Origin: an uncultured Clostridia bacterium
GTDB lineage: Bacteria > Bacillota > Clostridia > TANB77 > CAG-508
Assembly: GCA_934122085.1 (NCBI GenBank)
Contig: CAKOVS010000005.1
Coordinates: forward strand, 84,307-148,306
Length of the DNA stretch: 64,000 bases
Direction: 5' to 3'
Shown: one piece after another, positions 44,365 through 53,167 of the stretch
How the letters are laid out: each line of letters starts with the position of its first letter
Numbering within the stretch: the stretch's first letter is position 1
Notes under the pieces: generated by a model
Told to the model about the DNA's origin: nothing
Database searches by the model: none
The model's input: only the letters and a program-made list of their open reading frames with translations
Made by a program: the position numbers and the translations under genes

Positions 44365-46176
44365 ATGAAAAAAGACAAGAAAAAGGAAGAAAACAAAAAA
44401 TTAGATATAATAAAATTAGTAATATTAACAATTTTATTAATTGCACTAATTGTTGTTTCAATAGTAATAATTGTAAAACAACAAAAAAATGATGATGAAC
44501 AAGATGACAAAGTTCTTGCATATACAGAATTATTAAAAGAAATTCAAAATAAAAATGTAGAAAAAATTGAAATGACAGTTGGAAGTACATCATTAAAAGT
44601 AAAACTAAAAAATGAAGAAGAAGAGAAAAAAGCAATAATACCAAATACTCAAGTATTTATGGAATTAATTCAAAGTCAAACACTTGAAGGAAATGAAATA
44701 AAATTAGAACAAAAAACAAGAAGTATAATTTCACAAATTCCATCATATTTCTTTTCAATATTACCAACAGCAATAATGGTAGCACTATTTATAATGATTT
44801 ATAAAATGCAAGGTTTAGGTGATAAAGGTCAAGTTTATGAAGAAACAGAAAGAAAAACAAAAATTACATTTGATGATATTGCAGGATTAGATGAAGAAAA
44901 AGCAGAATTAAAAGAAATTGTAGAATTTTTAAAAGAACCAAAAAGGTTTACTGAAATGGGAGCAAAAATTCCAAAAGGAGTTTTATTATATGGAAAGCCA
45001 GGAACTGGAAAAACACTAATAGCGAAAGCAATTGCTGGAGAAGCAGACGTTCCATTTATATCAATGAGTGGATCAGAATTTATTGAAATGTTTGCAGGTC
45101 TAGGAGCTTCAAGAGTTAGAAAATTATTTGAAAAAGCAAGAAAGATTTCACCATGTATAGTTTTTATTGATGAAATAGATGCAATTGGTTCAAGAAGGAC
45201 AAGTAATAGCGGTGCAGAAACAGAAAATAATCAAACATTAAATCAATTATTAGTGGAAATGGATGGATTTTCATCAGAAGAAACAATTATAGTTTTAGCA
45301 GCAACAAATAGACCAGAAATGCTTGATAAAGCATTATTAAGACCAGGAAGATTTGACAGACAAATAACAATACCTGCACCAGATATAGCAGGAAGAGAAG
45401 AAATCCTAAAAATTCATTCAAAGGATAAAAAATTAGCTAATGATGTTTCATTACACAGCATTGCAGAAGATACAGCTGGATTTACAGGAGCTGAACTTGC
45501 CAATATTTTAAATGAAGCAGCAATAATTGCAACAAAAAATCAACATAATGCAATAACAAATGATGATTTAGATGAAGCAGTAAAAAAAGTTACAGTGGGG
45601 TTAGAAAAAACAAGTAGAAAAATTTCAGACAAAGACAAAAAATTAACTGCATATCATGAAGCTGGACATGCAATTGTAAGTCAATTTTTACCAACACAAA
45701 CAGCAGTAAAAGAAATATCAATTGTTCCAAGAGGTGTAGCTGGTGGATATACAATGTATAAATCAGACGAAGATAAATCATTTATTTCCAAAACAGAAAT
45801 GGAAGAAAAATTGATAGCATTGCTTGGAGGAAGAGCTGCTGAAAAAATAGTCTTAGATGATATTTCAACAGGAGCAAGTAATGACATAGAAGTAGCAACA
45901 GAAATTGCTAAAAATATGGTTACTGTATATGGAATGAGTGATGTTGTTGGTCCTATATGTTTAAAGAGTAGTGACGGAAACTATGAATATCAGTTATTAG
46001 GAAATAATATGGAAGATGTAATAGGTCAAGAAGTAAAAAAACTTATAGATACAGCATATAAAAGTGCTCAACAAATTTTATTACAAAATATGGATCTATT
46101 ACATGCAATAGCTGCAGAATTAATAGCAAAAGAAAAGATAAATGAAGAAGAATTTAATAAATTCTTTATGCAATAA
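44365..46176 (+). CDS. ftsH: ATP-dependent zinc metalloprotease FtsH
   Basis: The second in-frame ATG (44365) is eight bases from AAAGGG; the first (44359) is only two, so 44365 is preferred. 603 aa. Two membrane helices (about 20-40 and 125-145), then AAA+ Walker [14 protein letters not shown], Walker [31 protein letters not shown], and the protease motif [12 protein letters not shown]. It degrades membrane and unstable cytosolic proteins. The pore loop reads [14 protein letters not shown] rather than the common FVGVGASRVR, and the C-terminus is short, so this may be a divergent paralogue. Confidence 0.94.
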   Translation: MKKDKKKEENKKLDIIKLVILTILLIALIVVSIVIIVKQQKNDDEQDDKVLAYTELLKEIQNKNVEKIEMTVGSTSLKVKLKNEEEEKKAIIPNTQVFMELIQSQTLEGNEIKLEQKTRSIISQIPSYFFSILPTAIMVALFIMIYKMQGLGDKGQVYEETERKTKITFDDIAGLDEEKAELKEIVEFLKEPKRFTEMGAKIPKGVLLYGKPGTGKTLIAKAIAGEADVPFISMSGSEFIEMFAGLGASRVRKLFEKARKISPCIVFIDEIDAIGSRRTSNSGAETENNQTLNQLLVEMDGFSSEETIIVLAATNRPEMLDKALLRPGRFDRQITIPAPDIAGREEILKIHSKDKKLANDVSLHSIAEDTAGFTGAELANILNEAAIIATKNQHNAITNDDLDEAVKKVTVGLEKTSRKISDKDKKLTAYHEAGHAIVSQFLPTQTAVKEISIVPRGVAGGYTMYKSDEDKSFISKTEMEEKLIALLGGRAAEKIVLDDISTGASNDIEVATEIAKNMVTVYGMSDVVGPICLKSSDGNYEYQLLGNNMEDVIGQEVKKLIDTAYKSAQQILLQNMDLLHAIAAELIAKEKINEEEFNKFFMQ

Positions 46177-46199
46177 TTAATAAAAAGGAGAAACAAAGG

Positions 46200-46952
46200 A
46201 TGGAAGAATTTGCAGAATATATTTTAAATGAAGAAGACTTAATAGCTAAGGAAGAAATAATATATTTTTTAGCACCTAAGTTAGGAATTAATTTTGATAA
46301 AGCAACAATATTTAAAACTGAAATAGCAAGAATGTTTTTAAAGTATACTAAAATAAGATTAGATCATAATTTAATATTAACTGCATGTTTATTATGTAAT
46401 TGTAAAAAAGTTGATGATGCTCAGAAAATTGGAAAAGTGCAAACATATGCAATAGAAGGAGTACAATTACTAAAAAAATTAGGATTTGATGCAAGATTTT
46501 GTAAAATATGTGAAGGTGTAAATAGATATAGTGAACAAGAAAGAAGAGAACCTGAAAGTGATATTCTAGAATTAGTAGATCAATTTGGAGGTATGTTACT
46601 AGATAGACCAGAGAGAATAGGACTAAATCCAGATGAAGCATTAGTTTTACTAGAACATAGAAACTTAAAAAATGAATATAATAGATATTTAGAAAGTTTT
46701 AGAGAATTTGCACAAACTTTTGATAAAGTATATATTCAAGGTGTTGTAAATACAACTATTTTTGCAAGATTGCAAAAATTAGTTAGAGAATCAAAAGATG
46801 TTCCAGAATTTGTGGACAAACTTTCTGTAGATTATTCTGTTACTGTTGACCAAAAAATAGTAGAAGTATTGAAAAATACAACTGTTGAAACAGAAAATAA
46901 ATCATTATTTACAAATGAAACAAAAGAAAAAATATTAAAACATATAGAATAA
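46200..46952 (+). CDS. HD-GYP-like protein lacking catalytic residues
   Basis: ATG follows AAAGGAG; 250 aa. Secondary structure and the block ILELVDQFGGMLLDRPERIGLNPDEALVLLEHRN mimic the second half of HD-GYP phosphodiesterases (VAVADVYDAMTSDRPYR... EEAL). At the place of the HD pair there is LDHNLILTACLLCNCKKVDD, so metal ligands are largely lost. It is probably a non-catalytic regulatory or binding protein. It is located between ftsH and endonuclease Q on one strand. Confidence 0.65.
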   Translation: MEEFAEYILNEEDLIAKEEIIYFLAPKLGINFDKATIFKTEIARMFLKYTKIRLDHNLILTACLLCNCKKVDDAQKIGKVQTYAIEGVQLLKKLGFDARFCKICEGVNRYSEQERREPESDILELVDQFGGMLLDRPERIGLNPDEALVLLEHRNLKNEYNRYLESFREFAQTFDKVYIQGVVNTTIFARLQKLVRESKDVPEFVDKLSVDYSVTVDQKIVEVLKNTTVETENKSLFTNETKEKILKHIE

Positions 46953-46954
46953 AG

Positions 46955-46996
46955 AAAAGGAGGATATGCTGGCTTTTTGGCTAGCATAAACTAGAA
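46955..46996 (+). promoter_or_regulatory. Structured translation start of the endonuclease Q gene
   Basis: AAAAGGAGG (46955-46963) is 33 bases before the ATG at 46997. TATGCTGGC (46965-46973) and GCTAGCATA (46980-46988) pair between them, leaving about 9 bases once looped out. The SD also fits a seven-codon frame (ATG 46966 to TAA 46989). No other SD precedes the gene. Confidence 0.6.
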
Positions 46997-48190
46997 ATGT
47001 ACGAAGTATTTGCAGATTTACATGTTCACATAGGAAGAAGTGAAAATGGAAAGCCAATAAAAATTACAGCAGCAAGAAGTTTAAATTTTGCTAATATTGC
47101 AAAAGAATGTGCTGAAAGAAAAGGAATAAATATAGTAGGAATAATAGACTGTGCATCACCATATGTAATAGAAGATATTGAAAAATTTCTTCAAACAGGA
47201 GAAGCATATGAATTAAAAGATGGTGGAATAATTTATAAAGACAAAGTTTGTATATTGTTGGGGAGTGAAGTAGAAACATCAGAAAAAGGAAGAAATGGAA
47301 AAAAAGGAGCAGCACATAATATATGTTTCTTTCCACATTTAAGTGATATAAAAGCATTCTCACAAGAAATGAGTCATCATATAAAAAATATTACATTAAG
47401 TACGCAAAGATCAGATTTATCAGGATATGATTTAATAGATATAGTAGAAAAATATAATGGAATATTAATACCTGCACATATATTTACACCATTTAAAAGC
47501 TATTATGGAAATTGTACTGATAGAATAGAAAATATATTTAAAGAAAAATATAATAAGATATTTGCAGTAGAATTAGGCTTAAGTTCAGATACATACTTAG
47601 CTGATATGATTTCAGAATTAGAAGGAAAAACATTTGTTACAAATTCAGATGCACATTCTCTTCCTAAAATAGCAAGAGAATATAATAAAATGTTAGTAGA
47701 CGATATAAGCTTTAAAGAAGTAGTAAAAGCGCTAAAAAACGAAGATGGTCGAAAAGTTTTAGTAAACTATGGATTAGATCCAAAGCTTGGAAAATATCAT
47801 AGAACACATTGTGATAATTGTGATTGTACAATTGAAACAAAAGAACCAGTAGATAAATGCCCAAATTGTGGAAGTGATAAAGTAACATTTGGAGTTTTTG
47901 ATAGAATAGAGTTAATAAAAGATAAAGAAGAATCAAAAAGTCCTGAAAATAGACCACCATATGTTTATCAAATACCATTAAATTTTATTCCTGGAGTAGG
48001 TGGAAAAACAATTGATAAATTGTTAGATGCTTTTGAAACAGAAATGAATATTTTACATAAATTATCAAATGATGATATAGAAGCTGTTGTTGGAGAAAAA
48101 ATTGCCCAAAATATTATAAATGCACGAGAAGGAAAAATGAAAGTAGAATCTGGTGGAGGCGGAATATACGGAAAAGTATCTGCAGAATAG
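46997..48190 (+). CDS. Endonuclease Q family DNA repair protein (PHP domain)
   Basis: 397 aa. The PHP metal-binding motif FADLHVHIGRSENG starts right after Met; GSEVETSEKG, AHNICFFPH, PAHIFTPF and NSDAHSLP supply further ligands. A four-Cys zinc finger (CDNCDC ... CPNCGSDK, about 273-295) and a helix-hairpin-helix-like end (FIPGVGGKTIDKLLDAFE) complete the EndoQ plan. EndoQ nicks DNA 5' of deaminated bases (hypoxanthine, uracil). In Bacillus the homologue yqxK also neighbours spoIIM, as here. Confidence 0.88.
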   Translation: MYEVFADLHVHIGRSENGKPIKITAARSLNFANIAKECAERKGINIVGIIDCASPYVIEDIEKFLQTGEAYELKDGGIIYKDKVCILLGSEVETSEKGRNGKKGAAHNICFFPHLSDIKAFSQEMSHHIKNITLSTQRSDLSGYDLIDIVEKYNGILIPAHIFTPFKSYYGNCTDRIENIFKEKYNKIFAVELGLSSDTYLADMISELEGKTFVTNSDAHSLPKIAREYNKMLVDDISFKEVVKALKNEDGRKVLVNYGLDPKLGKYHRTHCDNCDCTIETKEPVDKCPNCGSDKVTFGVFDRIELIKDKEESKSPENRPPYVYQIPLNFIPGVGGKTIDKLLDAFETEMNILHKLSNDDIEAVVGEKIAQNIINAREGKMKVESGGGGIYGKVSAE

Positions 48191-48271
48191 ATTTTAAGTG
48201 AAACAAAGTTCTAAAAAAATCTTTATTGAATAAAAATTATGTATAAAGTTTATTTAATAAGGAGATTAAAA

Positions 48272-48901
48272 GTGCGAAAGAAAAAAAGTGAAATCCTAAA
48301 TATAATTAAAGAAGAGATTATCAGTAATTATAAATCATATATACTTGTAATAATATTATTTTCAGTTGGATTATTTTTAGGAGTATTATTTATAAATCAA
48401 ACAGAAAATCAAGAAAATGTTATAAAATATATAAATACATATATTGATGAAATAAAAATGTTAAAAAGTAATAATACAATAGTACAATTGAAATCTGATA
48501 TAAAAAGTAATATATTTTTAGTATTTATATTATGGTTTGCAGGAACAACAATAGTAGGAATTCCGATAGTTTTTGGAATCATTATAGCAAGAGGATTTTG
48601 CTTAGGATATACAATATCTGCATGTGTAATAACATTAGGAAAAACAAAAGGATTAATATTTGTACTATTAACAATATTTTTACAAAATTTAATATTAATA
48701 CCAGCATTAATATTTTTAGGAGTTAGTAGTATAAAATTATATAAATCAATAGTAAAAGATAGAAGAAAAGAAAATATAAAAATATCAATACTAAAACATA
48801 GTATAGTTTCTACATTTATATTAATAATTCTAATTATTTCATCTTTGATAAAGATAGAAATATCATACAGACTGATATTTCTATTTGCAAAATATTTTTA
48901 G
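48272..48901 (+). CDS. spoIIM: Stage II sporulation protein M
   Basis: GTG 48272 was chosen for AAGGAG eight bases upstream; the ATG at 48239 has no site. 209 aa, five or six membrane segments. The pattern RKKKSEILNIIKEEIISNY, then FLGVLFINQ, AGTTIVGIPIVFGIIIARGFCLGYT and LIFVLLTIFLQNLILIPAL is typical of SpoIIM. It joins SpoIID and SpoIIP in the septal peptidoglycan machine that drives engulfment. It is followed by xerD as in many Firmicutes. Confidence 0.9.
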   Translation: MRKKKSEILNIIKEEIISNYKSYILVIILFSVGLFLGVLFINQTENQENVIKYINTYIDEIKMLKSNNTIVQLKSDIKSNIFLVFILWFAGTTIVGIPIVFGIIIARGFCLGYTISACVITLGKTKGLIFVLLTIFLQNLILIPALIFLGVSSIKLYKSIVKDRRKENIKISILKHSIVSTFILIILIISSLIKIEISYRLIFLFAKYF

Positions 48902-48920
48902 ATAAATAGATGAAAAACTA

Positions 48921-48949
48921 TTTACAATTTAGAGAAAATTTGATATAAC
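48921..48949 (+). promoter_or_regulatory. Promoter of xerD
   Basis: TTTACA, 17-base spacer, TATAAC. Confidence 0.55.
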
Positions 48950-49006
48950 ATAAACACGTATATTATTTATGTTAAATTTACAATTTGAATTAGGGTGGGG
49001 AAAGAA

Positions 49007-49888
49007 ATGGAAGAAGAATTAAACTTATTTTTTGGATTTTTAGAGAATGACAAAAAAGTATCAAATAATACTCTTCAATCATATGAAAGAGATTTAAAAC
49101 AATATGAAAGATATTTAAGTGAACAAGGAAAAGAATATAAAGAAGAAACAAACGAAGGAATTAAAGAGTACATAACATATATGCAAGAAATAGGTAAAAA
49201 ATCATCAACAATATCAAGAGGATTAGCATCAATTAGATCATTTTACCAATATGGAGTAAAAAATAAGGATGTAGAAAATGACCCAACAGAAGGAATTTCA
49301 TCACCAAAAATAGAGAAAAGAGTTCCTAGTGTATTAACATCAAGTGAAGTAGCATTATTATTAGATCAACCAAAAAATGTCGATTTAAAAGGAACTAGAG
49401 ATAAAGCAATGCTAGAATTTGCATATGCAACAGGAATGAGAGTTACAGAAATTATATCATTAAATGTTGAAGATGTAGATTTAGAAAAAGGTTTTGCAAC
49501 ATGTAAAAATGGAAAAAAGGAAAGAACAGTGCCATTAGGAGAAATGTCATTAAAAGCACTAAAAGATTATGTCGAAAATGCAAGAAATATAATGATAAAA
49601 GATGAAAATGAAAAAGCATTATTCGTAAATGTTAATGGTCAAAGATTAACAAGACAAGGATTTTGGAAAATTATAAAATATTACAAAGAACAAGCACATA
49701 TTGAAAAAGACATAACACCACATGTATTAAGACATTCATTTGCAACACATTTATTACAAAATGGAGCAGATTTAAAATCAATTCAAACAATGCTTGGGCA
49801 TTCAGATATATTATCAACACAAGTATATATGCAATTTCAAGATGAAAGTTTAAAAAACATTTATAAAAAAGCTCATCCAAGAGCCTAG
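49007..49888 (+). CDS. xerD: Site-specific tyrosine recombinase XerD
   Basis: ATG 49007 follows AGGGTGGGG; 293 aa. The N-terminal SAM-like core-binding domain (SNNTLQSYERDLKQYERYL) precedes the catalytic domain with Arg in ATGMRVTEI, HVLRHSFATHLL (His-x-x-Arg) and the Tyr in HSDILSTQVYMQF. It resolves chromosome dimers at dif with XerC. Position behind spoIIM and absence of mobile-element context favour the housekeeping role. Confidence 0.9.
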   Translation: MEEELNLFFGFLENDKKVSNNTLQSYERDLKQYERYLSEQGKEYKEETNEGIKEYITYMQEIGKKSSTISRGLASIRSFYQYGVKNKDVENDPTEGISSPKIEKRVPSVLTSSEVALLLDQPKNVDLKGTRDKAMLEFAYATGMRVTEIISLNVEDVDLEKGFATCKNGKKERTVPLGEMSLKALKDYVENARNIMIKDENEKALFVNVNGQRLTRQGFWKIIKYYKEQAHIEKDITPHVLRHSFATHLLQNGADLKSIQTMLGHSDILSTQVYMQFQDESLKNIYKKAHPRA

Positions 49889-49900
49889 TATAAAATTAAA

Positions 49901-49960
49901 AAGAAGGAACTATCCTTAATGTCATTAACTTAATGACATTAGAAGTATCTTTCTTTTTTT
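49901..49960 (+). terminator. Terminator of xerD
   Basis: The inner stem TTAATGTCATTAA/TTAATGACATTA and the outer AAGAA/TTCTT arms are followed by a long T-tract. Confidence 0.75.
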
Positions 49961-50000
49961 GTTTATATAAATGTTTTTTCATATTTTACAATAAAAACCC

Positions 50001-50029
50001 TTGACAGTTAACAATAATAATTATAAAAT
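50001..50029 (+). promoter_or_regulatory. Promoter of rny
   Basis: TTGACA, 17-base spacer, TAAAAT. A leader of about 90 bases follows. Confidence 0.7.
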
Positions 50030-50124
50030 ATAATAGGTTGAAAAAATATATAAAAAAATAATAGAAATCGTATATATATATTTATTCGAACATTGAAAAT
50101 TTAATAAGAAAGAGGTGTATGGTT

Positions 50125-51666
50125 ATGGAAACTATAATCATTGTCGCCGCTGTCTTAATCTCATTAGTAATAGGAATACTAGTTGGAGTCGTAATCAGAA
50201 AGAAAATTGCTGAATCAAAAATTAATGGAGCAGAAGAAGAAGCAAAAAAACTAGTAGAATTAGCAAAAATAGAAGCAGATAATTTAAAAAAAGAAGAAAT
50301 CTTTAAAGCTAAAGAAGAAATTATGAATGCTAGAAATGAACTAGACAAAGAGATTAAAGAAAGAAGAGGCGAAATTCAAAAACAAGAAAGCAGAATTATT
50401 CAAAAGGAAGAAAATTTAGAAAGACGTTCAGATAATTTTGAGAAAAAAGAAAAAGACTTAGAAAGAGAAGAGCAAAATCTAAATGAAAGAAAACAAGATG
50501 TTGAGAATTTGTATACAGAACAAATGAAAGTTCTTCAAGACATTGCAAAACTAACACAAGAAGAAGCCAAAAATCAATTATTAAAAAGTGTAGAACAAGA
50601 TATAACATCTGAAAAAGCAGCATTAATAAGAGATTTAACTCAAAAGGCAAAAGACGAAGCCTTGAAAAATGGAAGAGAAATAGTTGCTTATGCTATTCAA
50701 AAATGTGCAGCAGATCATTCAGCTGAAACAACAGTATCAATAGTTCCACTTCCATCTGATGATGTAAAAGGAAGAATAATTGGTAGAGAAGGAAGAAATA
50801 TAAGAGCTTTAGAAACATTAACAGGAATTGATTTAATAATAGATGATACACCTGAAGCAGTAATCTTATCAGGATTTGATCCATTAAGAAGAGAAGTTGC
50901 TAGAATTGCTCTTGAAAAATTAATAGATGATGGAAGAATTCATCCAGCTAAAATTGAAGAAATGGTTGAAAAAGCTAAACAAGAATTAGCAGAAACAATT
51001 CGTTCAGAAGGTGAAAGAGCAGCACTTGAAAGTGGAGTTATAGGTTTAAATCCAGAACTTATAAAATTATTAGGAAAACTAAAATATAGAACAAGTTATG
51101 GACAAAACGTATTAAACCATTCAATAGAAGTATCAAACTTAGCAAGAATAATGGCAGAAGAACTTGGATTAGATGCAAAACTTGCTCGTAGAGCAGGATT
51201 ATTACATGATATTGGAAAAGCACTAGATCATGATATGGAAGGAACACATGTTGAAATTGGTGTAGAAATCTTAAAGAAATTTAAAGAAAATCCACTTGTA
51301 ATAAATGCAGTAGAAGCACATCATGGAGATGTTGAACCACAAACATTAGAAGCTGTATTGGTACAAGCTGCTGATGCAATATCTGCATCAAGACCAGGAG
51401 CAAGAAGAGAAACACTAGAAGCATACATAAAGAGATTAGAAAATCTTGAATCAATTGCAGATTCATTTGATGGTGTTGAAAAATCATTTGCAATACAAGC
51501 TGGTAGAGAAGTTAGAATAATAGTAAAACCAGAAAAAATTACAGATGATCAAATGACACTATTAGCAAGAGATGTTTCTAAGAGAATTGAAGATGAAATG
51601 GATTATCCAGGACAAATTAAAGTTAATATAATTAGAGAAACAAGAGTAGTAGATTATGCTAAATAA
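50125..51666 (+). CDS. rny: Ribonuclease Y
   Basis: ATG 50125 was chosen because AGAGGTG is eight bases upstream; ATG 50119 is too close. 513 aa. An N-terminal membrane anchor (about 4-24) and a long coiled coil (30-190) precede a KH domain ([19 protein letters not shown]) and an HD domain (HSIEVSNLA ... [12 protein letters not shown]). It starts bulk mRNA decay at the membrane. The order anchor-coil-KH-HD is unmistakable. Confidence 0.97.
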   Translation: METIIIVAAVLISLVIGILVGVVIRKKIAESKINGAEEEAKKLVELAKIEADNLKKEEIFKAKEEIMNARNELDKEIKERRGEIQKQESRIIQKEENLERRSDNFEKKEKDLEREEQNLNERKQDVENLYTEQMKVLQDIAKLTQEEAKNQLLKSVEQDITSEKAALIRDLTQKAKDEALKNGREIVAYAIQKCAADHSAETTVSIVPLPSDDVKGRIIGREGRNIRALETLTGIDLIIDDTPEAVILSGFDPLRREVARIALEKLIDDGRIHPAKIEEMVEKAKQELAETIRSEGERAALESGVIGLNPELIKLLGKLKYRTSYGQNVLNHSIEVSNLARIMAEELGLDAKLARRAGLLHDIGKALDHDMEGTHVEIGVEILKKFKENPLVINAVEAHHGDVEPQTLEAVLVQAADAISASRPGARRETLEAYIKRLENLESIADSFDGVEKSFAIQAGREVRIIVKPEKITDDQMTLLARDVSKRIEDEMDYPGQIKVNIIRETRVVDYAK

Positions 51667-51671
51667 TTTTT

Positions 51672-51703
51672 AGAGAATTTTCGAAAGAAAGTTCTCTTTT
51701 TTT
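51672..51703 (+). terminator. Terminator of rny
   Basis: AGAGAATTTTC and GAAAGTTCTCT are closed by a GAAA tetraloop and followed by seven T, running into repeat copy 4. Confidence 0.9.
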
Positions 51704-51815
51704 ATATAGTAGGAAAGTTCTCCTTGTAGGAGGACTTTCTGTACTAGATAAATATGGCGAGTCTTAGATTTTCTTAAAATTTTCATTTGATAGAAAATCT
51801 TATACTCGCTTTTTT
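51703..51815 (+). repeat. Dispersed two-hairpin element, copy 4 (full length)
   Basis: It differs from copy 2 by very few bases (GGAGGACTTTC for GGAGAACTTTC; TTATACTCGC for TTAGACTCGC). The element again begins at a terminator T-tract with TATATAGTAGG and ends in ACTCGCTTTTTT. The dinB promoter starts 2 bases after its end. Confidence 0.9.
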
Positions 51816-51816
51816 A

Positions 51817-51845
51817 TTGACAATTAAGAACAAATGTTTTATAAT
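51817..51845 (+). promoter_or_regulatory. Promoter of dinB
   Basis: TTGACA, 17-base spacer, TATAAT (exact consensus), directly after repeat copy 4. Confidence 0.8.
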
Positions 51846-51876
51846 AATAACGATATAAAAATAAGCAGGTGATATT

Positions 51877-53088
51877 ATGGAAAGACAAATATTACATGTA
51901 GATGTAAACAATGCTTTTTTAAGTTGGACAGCAGTAGAAATGTTAAAACAAGGAAGTAAAATTGATATAAGAGAAATACCATCAGTAATAGGTGGAGATG
52001 AAAACAGAAGAGCAGGAATAGTATTAGCCAAAAGTCCTAAAGCAAAAATTTTTGGTATTATAACAGGAGAAACATTATATCAAGCAAGAATGAAATGTCC
52101 TCAATTACAGGTATATCCAGGAAATTATAATATGTATAAAAAATATTCAAATAGTTTATATAAATTATTACTTCAATATACAGACAAAATAGAGAGATTT
52201 AGCATAGATGAATGTTTTTTAGATATGACTAACTATTTATGTGGAGAAACATTAATAAATAAAGCATATGAAATAAAAAAGAGAGTAAAAGAAGAATTAG
52301 GATTTACAGTAAATGTTGGAGTGGCACATAATAAATTATTAGCTAAAATGGCATCAGACTTTACAAAACCAGATAGAGTACATACATTATATGAAAATGA
52401 AATTCCAAGTAAAATGTGGACACTAAATGTTTCAGAATTATTAATGCTTGGAAGAAAAACAATTCCAAAACTTTCAAATATGAGAATAAGAACAATAGGA
52501 GACTTAGCCAAAACAGATAAAGAATTATTATCAAAAAAATTTGGAAAACATGGAATAATGATGTGGGAATATGCAAATGGCATAGACAATTCAGAAGTAC
52601 AATATAAATTTGAAAATCCTAAAGGAATTGGTAATTCTACAACTTTACCAGTTGATATAACTGAAATATCAAAATTAGAAGAAGTATTATTAGCATTAAC
52701 AGAACAAGTAACATATAGATTAAGAAAATATAATATGTTAGCAAATGTAGTAAATGTTCAATTAAGAACAAGCAATTTTGAAAATAAAACACATCAAAGA
52801 AAATTGAATGAAGCAACATCAAACACCAAAGATATATTTAGAATGGCAAAAGAGTTATTAGAAGAAATGTATACTAATGGAATAGCAATAAGACTTGTAG
52901 GAATGAGAGTAGATGGATTAATTGAAAAGAATGAAAAACAATTATCACTATTTAATTCTAAAGATACAGAAAAACAAGAAAATTTAGACAAAGTAGTTGA
53001 TGAATTAAAGCAAAAATTTGGATATAATTCTATTACTAGAGCAGGAAAATTACATTCTGAAAAAGAAATAAAATTAAAAGATATTTAA
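51877..53088 (+). CDS. dinB: DNA polymerase IV / Y-family polymerase
   Basis: ATG follows CAGGTGAT; 403 aa. It performs translesion synthesis. Catalytic motifs: HVDVNNAFLSW (first Asp), FSIDECFLDMT (Asp-Glu pair), NVGVAHNKLLAKMAS, and the little-finger region near 240-345. The variant steric-gate and VNNAF motif resemble the DinB branch common in Clostridia. The C-terminal region lacks an obvious terminal clamp-binding motif, though KQLSLFN (about 351-357) could serve. No LexA box is obvious at the promoter. Confidence 0.92.
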   Translation: MERQILHVDVNNAFLSWTAVEMLKQGSKIDIREIPSVIGGDENRRAGIVLAKSPKAKIFGIITGETLYQARMKCPQLQVYPGNYNMYKKYSNSLYKLLLQYTDKIERFSIDECFLDMTNYLCGETLINKAYEIKKRVKEELGFTVNVGVAHNKLLAKMASDFTKPDRVHTLYENEIPSKMWTLNVSELLMLGRKTIPKLSNMRIRTIGDLAKTDKELLSKKFGKHGIMMWEYANGIDNSEVQYKFENPKGIGNSTTLPVDITEISKLEEVLLALTEQVTYRLRKYNMLANVVNVQLRTSNFENKTHQRKLNEATSNTKDIFRMAKELLEEMYTNGIAIRLVGMRVDGLIEKNEKQLSLFNSKDTEKQENLDKVVDELKQKFGYNSITRAGKLHSEKEIKLKDI

Positions 53089-53167
53089 ATTAATAAAGAT
53101 TTAATTTAATAAAAATTTTATTTGTGATATAATATCGATGAAATAAATTTTATGGAAGGAAAAAAGT

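Noticed and set aside
48239..48271. 11-residue extension of SpoIIM
   Set aside because: The ATG at 48239 lacks an SD; AAGGAG lies directly before GTG 48272, and the family starts at that point.
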